From contig CAMVCB010000001.1 in NCBI GenBank assembly GCA_947165895.1, positions 408,760 to 472,759 on the forward strand: a stretch of 64,000 nucleotides of DNA, read 5' to 3'. Positions 8,601 through 17,535 of the stretch are shown piece after piece. Numbering within the stretch: the stretch's first letter is position 1; each line of letters begins with the position of its first letter. This DNA is from an uncultured Treponema sp. (GTDB lineage: Bacteria > Spirochaetota > Spirochaetia > Treponematales > Treponemataceae). A program made the position numbers and the translations under genes. The notes beneath the pieces are model-generated. The model was not told the origin of the DNA, searched no databases, and saw only the letters and a program-made list of their open reading frames with translations.

Positions 8601-10359
8601 GCCGGGAAACTTTTAACGAATGTCCGGGTGAAGCATAGAGATTATGGGGAATGTCGCCGACAAAATCAAGGCGGTAAAGATAAGATGCTGTATCGTCGTC
8701 TCCAGCCGGCTTTTCTTCCCCATAGCCTGATGCCCAGGACAAAGCAAAATTATTTGAGTTTACAAAACCAAAAGAGTCAGAATCCGGAGTCTTGATTACA
8801 GGAGGCAAAGGAGGTTTCGTATCAAGAGTGTAAACAAGTACAGCAGGCTGAGACCAGTTTCCCGCATAGTCACAGGCAGAAAGTGAAAGATAATATTTTC
8901 CGTCCCCATCCCCGGCTGTCAGATTGATTTTTGTTTCTTTCGGAAAGTGTTCTATCTGCTTTGGCGGCTGAATGGCGGAATCCCGGCTCCAGCTGTATGA
9001 ATATCCCGCAATATTTGAAGAATCCTTTGGCAGACTGATCTGGACGGAAAGCTTAAGCTTTGAAGATTTTCCGTTCTTTTTAAATGTAAGGGGAGTAAGA
9101 AGAGGACTTGCAACACTTCGGTCTGGCGACAAGAAAACAATGGAATTTCTTTTTTTAGGATTTGTCTGCTGCCAGACGTAAGTGAGCACTTTAGCACCAT
9201 CATTTTCACTGTCATTAATGATAAGGGGATTTACAAACTGATTTATATTTGCGTTTTCTGCAAGAACGTTCTCCTCCCAGAAGCTGCCGTTTTTTCCTGC
9301 CATATAGGCAGATTCACGGCCTCGTCTTGTATCAAACCAGGAAAGCCAGAGCTTATTTTCATATTCAAAAAAAACTGCCCTGCTCGCCTCTCCGCTTGTT
9401 GTAATTGCTTCTGCGCTCATCGCTTCAATTCCGCTGCGGTCAAGAACTGCCACCCAGATTGAACTTGTTTTTTTCAGGCTGCGTTCCCATGCAAGATAAT
9501 TTTTTCCCTCAAAATTAAAAAGGTTTGGCCTCTGATTCTGATAGGCAAAGAATTCATTTGTATCTCGCGGTGAAAGAGAAGGTCCGTCTGTTATTAAGAC
9601 AGCTTCCGACCAGGGGCGAAAGGCAGAAGGTCTTGAAGTCATATAAAGCTGATATGAAATTCTGTTTGTAACAGGATTTACATACTGAGCCTGAAAAACT
9701 ACAATCTCTCCGCCATCCTCTGTATAAAGCAGATATGGCAGGAAGGGGTTTCTCAGATTTGAAGAAGGCTTAAAGGCTTCCAGAGAAGTCCAGTTTTCGC
9801 CGTCAGAGGATTCTGTCGTATAAATTGAAAAGGAAGATTCATCCCCGGAAGAAACAAAGATTTTAAAACGGCTGCCGACTGCAAAAATACGGGGCGCAAC
9901 CATAATGCCCGAAGTTTTTATAAATGAAGATTTCCAGCTGGCACCAAAATCAGATGAAGTAAATATGCTGATTTCTCCGCCTGCGCTCAAAACGGCAAGG
10001 GCGATTTTTCCGTTTTCCAGGGCGCAGGCAGTATAAATTGAAGGAACCTCATCACCCGAATAGGAAAAAGGCCCCGCAAACTTCTGATGAAGGGTAAAAT
10101 TTTTCAGCGAAGTGTAGTCCCTGCAGGAAAGGTAAATCTCCTTTTTTGCAGTATCAACCGTCTGCCAGAAAACCATTCCGTGTTCCCCGCAGTTTACAGT
10201 CACAGGAAATCTTGAATCATCGCTTGTAATAGAAAGAGGATTTTCCCAGTAAAAATCCCGGGCAAAAGCAGGCTTACCCAAAGCCGCAAGAGCAAGCAGA
10301 AAAAGAGAAGTCAGATATTTTTTTACAAGTCCATAAGACTTTTTTAACAACATCATCAT
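5683..10359 (-). CDS. Large membrane sensor with SpoIIE/PP2C phosphatase
   Basis: A 1558-residue protein. Order seen: a signal peptide (residues 1-34, ending near KPAFA); a long exported part with BNR/sialidase-like repeats (about 35-400) and Ig/TIG-like segments (about 430-780, with TLDTKPPLPPVI and FSLAALDDVGNMS); a membrane helix at about 790-813; a second at about 857-875; a second exported sensor region; a third helix at about 1115-1143; a HAMP domain; and a SpoIIE-type PP2C domain from about 1225 (SGDYFDFRRLDKDW, KCDASGHGIPAAIIM, CNAGDS, YLYTDGIEE). PP2C phosphatases of this type reverse serine phosphorylation on anti-anti-sigma or similar partners. The start overlaps the upstream TPR gene by 4 nt (ATGA). 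The three-helix topology with two exported sensor parts is unusual and might represent an old fusion. Confidence 0.85.
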   Translation of the reverse strand: MMMLLKKSYGLVKKYLTSLFLLALAALGKPAFARDFYWENPLSITSDDSRFPVTVNCGEHGMVFWQTVDTAKKEIYLSCRDYTSLKNFTLHQKFAGPFSYSGDEVPSIYTACALENGKIALAVLSAGGEISIFTSSDFGASWKSSFIKTSGIMVAPRIFAVGSRFKIFVSSGDESSFSIYTTESSDGENWTSLEAFKPSSNLRNPFLPYLLYTEDGGEIVVFQAQYVNPVTNRISYQLYMTSRPSAFRPWSEAVLITDGPSLSPRDTNEFFAYQNQRPNLFNFEGKNYLAWERSLKKTSSIWVAVLDRSGIEAMSAEAITTSGEASRAVFFEYENKLWLSWFDTRRGRESAYMAGKNGSFWEENVLAENANINQFVNPLIINDSENDGAKVLTYVWQQTNPKKRNSIVFLSPDRSVASPLLTPLTFKKNGKSSKLKLSVQISLPKDSSNIAGYSYSWSRDSAIQPPKQIEHFPKETKINLTAGDGDGKYYLSLSACDYAGNWSQPAVLVYTLDTKPPLPPVIKTPDSDSFGFVNSNNFALSWASGYGEEKPAGDDDTASYLYRLDFVGDIPHNLYASPGHSLKVSRQTALRTIEALKNQYAGQLAKKRRMTRQAGAEATSLLHTKGFSNLENGVYVFSLAALDDVGNMSQPASSLIILNKYKPSTIIESIEQKGADFGESEVVIHGRGFTFDGTVSKVIIDRDGKEPYDLTLFLKNNHYRLVNDRLINKILLGRAESDLDEGNYKIGLYHTDRGLYFSKPILKIQQNGTIKIEGEYQKPQRFFPFADVKHSVTIYFILAALLLLFIAFAVTLAFGKLALLINEEAETNAQVKLLLYGGKIRMKFLSKIISFKPSLRKKLIGFTFVLIMMVVMGVSLSNGRRVISLQEKTLAEGLENRTTVLLESLCTGVKNFFPSNNILELSALPRQKDAMSEVAYVTILGQPVNSSTSENLRYVWATNDPDILSKIDTPELIYGQSQVTDEGILQMLEELSPVDMWVSQNEQVLSDKIEELTVEAATLYAAGSEDSLSQAEFISENLVTLRNQLDADLLSIAQNAVGSYPHFDSSNLDYKNTDYVFYKPVLYRRGTSNNYVHAVVLIKLSTKSLIDSILAETRRILIFGMMISIIALIAGIIGASIFAMVIVHPIKRLERHVEMIGRTKNKLNLKGKDIKIRSKDEIGRLGLAVNNMTHELVAVAEEESLTMDGKAVQNAFLPLSSDEHNNKKTTAQYKDETVECFGYYEGESGVSGDYFDFRRLDKDWFVAIKCDASGHGIPAAIIMTVVATIFRRYFDHWTFKHDGSNINRVVDQINDFIEKLGLKGKFATLIICLINLKTGELYTCNAGDSIIHIFEAATRKLKTVNLKSAPTAGVFPNDLLQMRGGFAVEKLTLNRGDILYLYTDGIEESTRRVRDQAFAVKSTEANGKIEDEKEEFGSERISEIIEAVLNGKSYELMKRENPRADEHLLFNFADCRGKIDDSIIALAALEKVFRMYKTHQVPPTEYIRVDRRIDEFLQQHFSLYGFYAANREATSEINYIDYNIVQEDEQSDDLTLLAIKRL

Positions 10360-13300
10360 GATCTGGCGTCTATCTTAACCTTTAAATCCTTAATCTTCTG
10401 CGAATTCATATTCTGCGACTTTTTTAAGAGGCGAGAAACAATAGCATCCGCTCCGGCAATATTATTATTCTGAAGGCGCTGGATTGCAAGCTGGTAAAGC
10501 CTTTCATCCTCGGTAGAAAGAACAGTCGGTGCACTTCCTCCGATTTTTGTCGTAATCTGGTCTTTTAGCTTCATCGCATCCTTATCATCAGAATTCAGGG
10601 AAAGACTCTGATTGATTTTTGAAAGGGCAGCTTCAAGCTTTTTACGGTCGCTCTTAGCATCAGCATACATTTTTTTTGCCTCATCATAAAGAGAACGGGC
10701 CTTTTTACCCGAATTATTATCCAGAGGCTTCTGTCTTATTCCGATTTCAATTTCTGTCTGATAAATAAGATTTTTTAAGCCCGGATAATCAGGCTCAATC
10801 TGGGCATAGTCAAGAAGATTTGCATAGCCTTCCCTTCTTGTTTCCACTCCCTTACACATAAACTTTGCCGCTTCAATCTTCTGGCTGAATTCTTCCCGGA
10901 ATTTTTCAGGATCCTTAAGCTTATTGATTTTTAGCGTGAGGATTGAAGCTTCCTGATTAAGCGGATAAACATACTGAAGCTTCTGAATGCTCTGCAAAGC
11001 CTTATTCAAATCAGCATTTCCCTCTTTTTTGTTGCCGGCCTCGTATTTTTCTTTTCCGGAATTGTAATACTGGTAAGACATATCCAGCAGCTGGGACATT
11101 TCCGGGTACTGGGGATAGCTTGGGAGAATTTCCCGGCCCGTATTCATGGAAACGGCCGTATTTACAAAGGTCATCAAATTAGTGATTTCCTGGTCTTCCG
11201 TAACGTTAGTATCGGCCCAGCGGCTTTTAGCCTGGGTCAGATATTTTTCAGCATCATCAAAGCGGCCGTTAAAATAAGCATCCTTTGCAAGCGTTTTTAA
11301 GTGACGCACTTCAACTACAACAAACTCGTTTTCTTCCCGGGTAATTCTTTCGCCAAGTGCCATAAGTTTTTTATCAACCTCCAGTCTCAGCCCTTCATCA
11401 TTCTGATTATCAAGAGATTCATCATATTTTGTAAGGGCATCCTGAAGCTTTTTTCTGGCCAGCTGATATTCTTTACGTTTAAGGGCCGACTGAGCTTCTT
11501 CAAAACGAATATCACCCTCGTTTTTTGCAAGCACAGCCTGCAGGCTTTTTGACTTGGCAATGGAAATTTGATCCAAAGAAAGGTTCTTTAATTCAAGAAG
11601 TATATTACGGTTTATATTAAGATAATTTTTGTTTTCATTAAGAAGCCTTGTAATTTCTTCACTTTCCTTCCATGAAGCTTTTTTTTCATAGGAAAGGTCA
11701 AGGAAAGCAAGCTCAGAATTAATCCTTTCAAGACAGGAATCAATGTTTTCGCAGTTAAAATCAAAAATGTTCTGGGCAATCACCGGGTAGCGGAAATAAA
11801 GCCCCAGCTCCTTTGCGGCATTCAGCTCTTCTTCTGAGGGCTGATAAGAAGCTGCGTAATTAACAGCATAGGCCCGGCTGCCCTTGATTTTTGAGTAGTC
11901 AGCATCAGGAATTTTTGTAGAAAATCCGTCAAGATAAGTTTTTCCGGCAGCGTCAGTTCTTCTGGCTTCCCCTACATAAGAATCGGACTGCCTCATATAG
12001 CAGCCGGTAATTGCCTTCCAGCCCTCGACTTCCAGCGCCAGTGCCTGGGCAAAAACCTGATCAACAAGGCCTGAATAAATAAGGGAAAGCTCATTCCACT
12101 GCAAAGAGGCGCTGGCATTATAAGAAGCTGCCCATTCTGCAGAAGAAAGCTCATGCATTGCCCTTTCGCCGGTTGCAGCACCCACCGAATCAAGAAGTGC
12201 AAAAAGTTCATCTATCTGCTTCTGGTCTTCTGCGGCAGACCTTCCCAGCCTGCCGATAATCTCCTTCTGGGAAAGCATGAAAGTTTCCATCTGATTTTTC
12301 AGTTTTTTGAAATCTTCCGTGCCCCGGGTCAGGCGGGCAATATAATCGCAGAGGATTTTGTAGCTTTCAAGGGGATTTTCTACAGCAATCTCTTTAGTGC
12401 CGCTTCTGTGGAAGGCACCGCCCTTAATGTTGTAAAGGGCAATCACCTTTGCTTCAAGTCCTGCATAATTCAAAACAGGCTGATATGGAGCCTGGGCATC
12501 AAGAGCTGCAAGATGATAATTTTTATATACCTTTGTAAGGCGGTCAAAAACTGCCGAATTCATTGTTGAAACAAGATTGTCCCAAAGTCCGTCAATGGTT
12601 CCAAGCAGCCCGCTTTTTTCTATGCTTCCGATTCCATTTATAAAATAAATCATAAAGGGAAGATAGGATGCGTCAGTGCTGTCTGCATCATAAGCTTTAG
12701 TGCGCTCAAAAAGTTCCTCAAACTTCAGGCTGTTTCCTGCAATTTTCAATCTCAGACCCTTCATCTCTAAAAACTGCCGCTGAAGGTCAGAAAAAGTAAG
12801 TTCAGCTTCCCTGTATAAATCCTGATTAACCTGAGAAATAAACTTCTGCACTGTATCGCTGATTTTCTGTACATATTCCCGGCTTTCAAAAAGAGCAATG
12901 TTTTTTTCAAGGTCTTCTAGGACGGTCTGGCTTTCTTTTATAAACTGGGGATGTTTTTCCCAGTGATCATAAAAATCATCCCTGTAGAGCCAGAAGCCTT
13001 CCCGAATTTTTTCCATGGACTGAACATAAAGTTCTTTTTTTGTAAAGTCAGCTGCGGAATTCTGGATTTCTGTAAAAACTGCCCGGAAATAGTTAAATTC
13101 AGCAGATTTTTTTACATCTGCAATAAACTGAAGATTTGCATCTGAAGGATGACGCTCGTATTTTTCAAGCTGGGCAATGATTTCGTAAATTTCCCTGCTG
13201 TTTTCAGGTTCATTTACAATCATTTTAATCAGCCTGTCTGCCAGCGCAGCGTACTGAAGCCTCTGATTAAGGATTGTTTTAATTCGTGACTGGGCATTGT

Positions 13301-13493
13301 CAAAATTATCAGGATTTGAGGCAATATAATCATTTAAAAGTTCAAGAGCCTGGTCGTATTCTGTTTTTTTAATCAGGGCATCAATCTGGGAAAGAGAAAT
13401 GCCGGAAGCATCCGGTGATTTTTTCGATTTTGCAGAAAGCTGGAACAAAATGAGAAAAAATAATAATGTCAGAAAAGTTAATTTTTTTATCAA
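10356..13493 (-). CDS. Exported TPR-repeat protein
   Basis: A 1045-residue protein with an N-terminal hydrophobic signal (MIKKLTFLTLLFFLILFQLSAKS) and helical, TPR-like repeats over nearly the whole length, clearest at about 38-60 (TEYDQALELLNDYIASNPDN), 690-800 (FEEAQSALKRKEYQLARKKL; YFNGRFDDAEKYLTQAKSRW) and 990-1035. No enzyme motif is seen; it is probably a periplasmic scaffold. The start is TTG at 13493. It is translationally coupled to the SpoIIE phosphatase, so the two likely act together in one envelope-sensing pathway. The exact family is not recognised. Confidence 0.75.
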   Translation of the reverse strand: MIKKLTFLTLLFFLILFQLSAKSKKSPDASGISLSQIDALIKKTEYDQALELLNDYIASNPDNFDNAQSRIKTILNQRLQYAALADRLIKMIVNEPENSREIYEIIAQLEKYERHPSDANLQFIADVKKSAEFNYFRAVFTEIQNSAADFTKKELYVQSMEKIREGFWLYRDDFYDHWEKHPQFIKESQTVLEDLEKNIALFESREYVQKISDTVQKFISQVNQDLYREAELTFSDLQRQFLEMKGLRLKIAGNSLKFEELFERTKAYDADSTDASYLPFMIYFINGIGSIEKSGLLGTIDGLWDNLVSTMNSAVFDRLTKVYKNYHLAALDAQAPYQPVLNYAGLEAKVIALYNIKGGAFHRSGTKEIAVENPLESYKILCDYIARLTRGTEDFKKLKNQMETFMLSQKEIIGRLGRSAAEDQKQIDELFALLDSVGAATGERAMHELSSAEWAASYNASASLQWNELSLIYSGLVDQVFAQALALEVEGWKAITGCYMRQSDSYVGEARRTDAAGKTYLDGFSTKIPDADYSKIKGSRAYAVNYAASYQPSEEELNAAKELGLYFRYPVIAQNIFDFNCENIDSCLERINSELAFLDLSYEKKASWKESEEITRLLNENKNYLNINRNILLELKNLSLDQISIAKSKSLQAVLAKNEGDIRFEEAQSALKRKEYQLARKKLQDALTKYDESLDNQNDEGLRLEVDKKLMALGERITREENEFVVVEVRHLKTLAKDAYFNGRFDDAEKYLTQAKSRWADTNVTEDQEITNLMTFVNTAVSMNTGREILPSYPQYPEMSQLLDMSYQYYNSGKEKYEAGNKKEGNADLNKALQSIQKLQYVYPLNQEASILTLKINKLKDPEKFREEFSQKIEAAKFMCKGVETRREGYANLLDYAQIEPDYPGLKNLIYQTEIEIGIRQKPLDNNSGKKARSLYDEAKKMYADAKSDRKKLEAALSKINQSLSLNSDDKDAMKLKDQITTKIGGSAPTVLSTEDERLYQLAIQRLQNNNIAGADAIVSRLLKKSQNMNSQKIKDLKVKIDARS

Positions 13494-13582
13494 TTTGCCC
13501 GCTCAAAAAAGCCTGATTTATGTGCTTTTTTATAAGTATATTATAGCAGATTTCTTTATTATATTTTCGGAATTTATACTTA

Positions 13583-13640
13583 TATAATGAAATAAAAAAT
13601 CCGAGAAAAAAGGTGAAAATTAACAGAAATCATATATAAT
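13583..13640 (+). promoter_or_regulatory. Candidate -10 boxes ahead of the UPF0164 gene
   Basis: Two TATAAT boxes (13583-13588 and 13635-13640) lie in the 176-bp A+T-rich gap between the divergent TPR and UPF0164 genes. No good -35 is seen for either. The second would start transcription at about 13647, downstream of a possible GTG start at 13643, which supports the later ATG at 13670. Confidence 0.35.
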
Positions 13641-13669
13641 AAGTGAGGGTTTTATTTCAAAAACGGAAG

Positions 13670-14971
13670 ATGAAAAGAGTTTCAAAACTGATTTTTATAT
13701 TCAGCTTTCTCATAATAATTCCATCTTTCGGGCTGGAAGCCCTTGATTATTCCTCTGTAAGCTCTGCCCTTTCAGATCTCTTTCATTCACAGGTTGATTC
13801 TAACGAAGGAACAACAAGCTTCCGTTCCCTCTTGATTCCCTTCGGAGGCCGCACAGAAAGCCTTGGAAGCGCATACACAGGCCTTTGCGATGATGTAAGT
13901 TACCTGCAGTTCAATCCGGCAGCTGCATCTCTTCAGAAAGAAACCCAGCTTTCTCTTTTTCATAATCAGTGGATTGCTGACTCAAAAATGGAAACAATCG
14001 CCTTTACAACCAGAAAGAAAAACCTGGGACTTGGAGCCTATGTCAGCTGTTTTTATGTACCTTTCACAGAATACAATCTTTTTGGAGAAAGGACGGCAGG
14101 AAGCTACTACACCGAAACAAGCGGCGGCTTTAACCTTTCCTACAACTTTCTGGCCGGCTATAATTTTAAGGGGATTGCAGTCGGAACGACTGTAAAGGGC
14201 GGCTGGCGGGGAATGCCTGATTACACAGATAACAATTCCAACTCAATAATTGCTAATTCCGGTCTTGAACAGAGCGGACTTGCTTTGATGGCAGATGTCG
14301 GCGCCATGCTGCAGTTCAACTTTTTGAAATTCTATTCCTCGCGGGATGCAAACCTCAGACTAGGACTTTCCCTGCAGAATCTTGGACTTTCCTTTACAGG
14401 CTTTGGAAGTTCTTCGGGCATAAAGCTTGACGATGCCCTGCCGACAATGATTGCCACAGGGCTTTCTTTCAAAATCATAAAGCCCCTTCTTATCACGATG
14501 GATTTTAAAATCCCTGTAAATCTTCAGACAGGAAGGATTTACAAGCCTTATGAAGGGGCCGGCATTCAGATTCAGTTTACATCTTTTCTTTCCTGGCTGG
14601 CAGGCTTTCAGCTAAAGGGAGCAAACCCGGCCTTCAGTTCCGGCTTTGAATTTGAGTTTTTCAAAGTACGCATGAATTTTAATTATACCCTGGATTTTAC
14701 ATCTTCCTTCAATCCGCTTAACCGGGTAAGTCTTTCTGCAAAAATTCTTATGGGAGACAGGGGAAGAAGCACCATTCAGTCGCAGATCGATATGCTTTAC
14801 CAGCAGGGACTTAAGCTTTATTCGCAGGGAAAATGGCAGGAGGCTATTGCAAAGTGGAAGGAAGTTCTGCAAATTGACAAGCGTTTCGATCCCGCAAAAT
14901 TAGGAATCGAAACCGCCAGCCGCCAGATAGAAATGTACGAAAAAATCCAGGAAAGCCTGAAGTTCGAGTAA
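13670..14971 (+). CDS. UPF0164 family outer-membrane protein
   Basis: A 433-residue exported protein. After a signal peptide (KLIFIFSFLIIIPSFG) it has the UPF0164 hallmark RTESLGSAYTGLCDDVSYLQFNPAA and many alternating beta-strand segments ending in aromatics, as in FadL/PorV-like barrels described in treponemes. The last 60 residues (QGLKLYSQGKWQEAIAKWKEVLQID) form a TPR-like unit that would lie in the periplasm. It might therefore touch the divergently encoded TPR protein. The ATG at 13670 is preferred over an in-frame GTG at 13643, although the GGAAG motif abuts the ATG and is not well spaced. No ligand can be assigned. Confidence 0.8.
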   Translation: MKRVSKLIFIFSFLIIIPSFGLEALDYSSVSSALSDLFHSQVDSNEGTTSFRSLLIPFGGRTESLGSAYTGLCDDVSYLQFNPAAASLQKETQLSLFHNQWIADSKMETIAFTTRKKNLGLGAYVSCFYVPFTEYNLFGERTAGSYYTETSGGFNLSYNFLAGYNFKGIAVGTTVKGGWRGMPDYTDNNSNSIIANSGLEQSGLALMADVGAMLQFNFLKFYSSRDANLRLGLSLQNLGLSFTGFGSSSGIKLDDALPTMIATGLSFKIIKPLLITMDFKIPVNLQTGRIYKPYEGAGIQIQFTSFLSWLAGFQLKGANPAFSSGFEFEFFKVRMNFNYTLDFTSSFNPLNRVSLSAKILMGDRGRSTIQSQIDMLYQQGLKLYSQGKWQEAIAKWKEVLQIDKRFDPAKLGIETASRQIEMYEKIQESLKFE

Positions 14972-15134
14972 AAAAAACGCAAAAAGGTTTGAGCTTGCCG
15001 TAACTTCCCTGCAAAAATTTAATTGGCCTTTTTAAAGAGCCTTACGCTCATTGCAATACAAACTTTTTGCAATGCAAAAAGTTTGAGGTTGTCGTAGGTT
15101 CACTGCAAATTTGCAGGGGATTTTTTACGACAAC
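14972..15134. repeat. Intergenic hairpin cluster between convergent genes
   Basis: This gap holds a 13-bp near-perfect palindrome centred near 15071 (CAAACTTTTTGCA then its complement). It is followed by a larger hairpin whose arms, AGGTTGTCGTA (15086-15096) and TACGACAACCT (15126-15136), enclose the palindrome CTGCAAATTTGCAG and overlap the stop codon of the downstream minus-strand gene. An imperfect direct copy of part of this lies at about 14986-15020. It probably acts as a bidirectional terminator built from repeats. Confidence 0.6.
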
Positions 15135-16733
15135 CTATTTCTTTTTAGAAAATATCCTATAATTCATCCAAGGGAAAAGTGCATCCCTCATTTCAAGGGT
15201 TGTAAGCCATTCCGTACTTACAGTATTTGACCCCAGAGAATCAAATACAGCAGTAAAAGCCTCGATTGAATCCTTAAATCTCTTGATTGCAAAATCAGCA
15301 TAATTCTCATCTTCAATATTTTTTGCAAGATTAAGGCTCTGTGCAATCATAAGCTCCTTGGCACCAAGATTCAAAAGACGGGTTTTTAGTCCTGTATCAT
15401 TAGGGAAACGGTCAGAAAGGTCAATGATACGCTCACAGGCTTTTCTGATATAGCGCATCATCCAGCTGTTTCTGTTTGAAAGAAGGTTTTCGCCGTAGCC
15501 GGTACCGTTTCCTGCAGAAAAATAGGGAGTAATTTTTTCAAGTTCGTACTGTTTTTCCAGAAGTTCCTTACAGAAAACAAGATTTACTTCCGAAGCAGAG
15601 AATTTTCTTAAAACTTTTTCAAGCCAGGCAGCAGATTCATTCCAGCTGCGTAAATCATCAGAATTAAAGGTACAGACAAGGTTTACAAAATCAGAATCAG
15701 GAATTGCAGCGGCTGCTGAAGCAAGAATCTGCTCCCTTTTCTGAACAAAGGAAGCCGCATCTTTTTCTGCCTGTTCAAGAGCATCAGTCTTTGAGTAATA
15801 ATTTGTATTATCACTGCCCTTTACAAAATCCTTATTCCAGTATTTGAAACCCGCTTCAAAACGAATTGAGTTTCCGTCCATTAAAGGAGAAAGCTTTTCC
15901 AGTGGAAGCTCAAATCCGATATCGCGTTTTTCATTTCTGTATGAATTCTGATTAACATAACCAGTTTCTGCTGCGAATACGTCATCATAACAATCCGGAT
16001 CATTTGCAAAAACCGCCAGTGAATTTTCTGTGCGAACAGGATAGAAAATTCCCTTTGCAGGTAGTTTTTCAGAAAGGAGAAGAGAGCGGGCATCAGTAAT
16101 TGTATAGGAAAATCCGTAGGCTTTGATAAGCTTTTCCACGCCTGGAGTATAGCCAAAATCCGGAAGCCAGAAACCTTCCGGTATATTTCCAAAGAACTGC
16201 CGGTATGAATGAAGACCGCTTTCTACCTGTGCTGAAATAATTTCACGCATATCAGCATAGTGAGGGAAGAAAATATCGGTTCCCGAAGTTCCCACAAGTT
16301 CTATATAGCCTTTTTTTGCCTTGTCAGCAAACGCCTTAAGCAAATCCTTTGAATAAAGGCTTTCAAAATCATGCTTGAGATTTTCGTTAGCCTCAATTTC
16401 TTCCCTGATTAATGCGGTGATTTTTTCATCACCCTTATTGCGCTCAAGCTCAGCAGCTCCAAGCTCGTTTTTCTGCTCAAGCCAGGTAATATAAAGGTCT
16501 TTTAATACGTCATCACTAAGCAGATTACAGAGGACAGGAGGCAGAACAAGTCCGATTTTTACTTTTAATCCTTCCTTTTCGAAGCTGTTCAGCATATTCA
16601 AAAGAGGAATATAAACCTTTGAAATTGATTTAAAATAAAGATTCAAAATCGGCTTATTTTTTTTGATGTCAGCTTCTGTATGTCTGATATAATCCTGGGT
16701 TGCTTTTATTATGATTGCTATGTTTCTGTTCAT
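15135..16733 (-). CDS. GH57-like protein lacking catalytic residues (DUF1957 type)
   Basis: A 532-residue protein with the overall plan of GH57 alpha-glucan branching enzymes: an N-terminal beta/alpha-barrel part and a C-terminal helical part (NSWMMRYIRKACERIIDLSDRF). The usual catalytic sites are altered. The HAHLPYVRHPE-type first motif reads KATQDYIRHTE (residues 10-20), so both His are gone. The WLPE nucleophile motif reads WLPD (Asp192). The acid/base Asp of the fourth motif reads Asn357 in CTFNSDDL. It is therefore probably not an active branching enzyme and may bind glycan or serve as a scaffold. It follows the DUF4912 gene by 15 bp in an apparent operon. Confidence 0.8.
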   Translation of the reverse strand: MNRNIAIIIKATQDYIRHTEADIKKNKPILNLYFKSISKVYIPLLNMLNSFEKEGLKVKIGLVLPPVLCNLLSDDVLKDLYITWLEQKNELGAAELERNKGDEKITALIREEIEANENLKHDFESLYSKDLLKAFADKAKKGYIELVGTSGTDIFFPHYADMREIISAQVESGLHSYRQFFGNIPEGFWLPDFGYTPGVEKLIKAYGFSYTITDARSLLLSEKLPAKGIFYPVRTENSLAVFANDPDCYDDVFAAETGYVNQNSYRNEKRDIGFELPLEKLSPLMDGNSIRFEAGFKYWNKDFVKGSDNTNYYSKTDALEQAEKDAASFVQKREQILASAAAAIPDSDFVNLVCTFNSDDLRSWNESAAWLEKVLRKFSASEVNLVFCKELLEKQYELEKITPYFSAGNGTGYGENLLSNRNSWMMRYIRKACERIIDLSDRFPNDTGLKTRLLNLGAKELMIAQSLNLAKNIEDENYADFAIKRFKDSIEAFTAVFDSLGSNTVSTEWLTTLEMRDALFPWMNYRIFSKKK

Positions 16734-16748
16734 TTTGATGCCTGCCGG

Positions 16749-17429
16749 TTATGAAAAGGAATGTCGGTAATTTTTATATTGATTTTTCAGAATCTTACTC
16801 ATGCCCGAAAGCTTAATGATTTCAGAAAAATTATCATCATCACGACCAAGCTGCAGGTCATTGATTACCGGCGCCCCCTGAGGAATTGAAACCACCGGGG
16901 AAAAGGCAAGAACCTTTCCTGTTGTTGCGGTAATGTAAACCAGCTCTATTCTGATGTATTTTTTGCCTGTAGGAAGAAGTACAAACTGCTCCTGAGATTC
17001 TGTTACAGTCTGAACCTCAAATGCTTCTTCAGGAACAGGATCTTTAGGATTTTCCAGAGAACAAACTCTGAGTTTCAGGGAATAAGAACCGAGACCTTTC
17101 AGCATATGAAGATCAGCTTCACCAAGGTTCCAGAAAACAAAAAGCCAGGCCGGATTTGCAAGAACGCAGGAAACCTGTGTTTCATTGTAATTTTTAGGAA
17201 GTTTAAATTCCTTTTCCTCTGAATCAGTTTTTGGAGAGAGGATCATTTCATCCTGCTCCTGATTCAATTCTTCATTAATCTCTAAAAGTTCAGCAATTAA
17301 AAAGCGTCTGTCCAGATCCATCGGAACATCAATTCCAAATCTGTCTGCCAGTGCACTCAAATCAGAAAACGAAAGAGTTTCCAAGTAAGCTCGACTAATC
17401 TGTTTTTCGTCCATAACGGAGTTAATCAT
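16749..17429 (-). CDS. DUF4912 domain protein
   Basis: A 226-residue soluble protein. The N terminus (residues 12-50) looks like a short helical SAP/Rho-N-like segment. Residues about 85-215 match the DUF4912 pattern with NPAWLFVFWNLGE and a beta-rich body. DUF4912 proteins have no established function, and are often found with DUF1957/GH57-type genes, as here. ATG 17429 is used; another in-frame ATG is at 17414, and neither has a clear ribosome binding site. A TATAAT box lies close upstream on the minus strand. Confidence 0.75.
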   Translation of the reverse strand: MINSVMDEKQISRAYLETLSFSDLSALADRFGIDVPMDLDRRFLIAELLEINEELNQEQDEMILSPKTDSEEKEFKLPKNYNETQVSCVLANPAWLFVFWNLGEADLHMLKGLGSYSLKLRVCSLENPKDPVPEEAFEVQTVTESQEQFVLLPTGKKYIRIELVYITATTGKVLAFSPVVSIPQGAPVINDLQLGRDDDNFSEIIKLSGMSKILKNQYKNYRHSFS

Positions 17430-17535
17430 CTATAATTTTTCATTATATGTCAATGGCAGATGAGTTAAAAAAAAATTAAAATTTTTTCATAAATCGCTAA
17501 AGTCGTTTTGCTAAAACCCGATAATAAAATTAATG

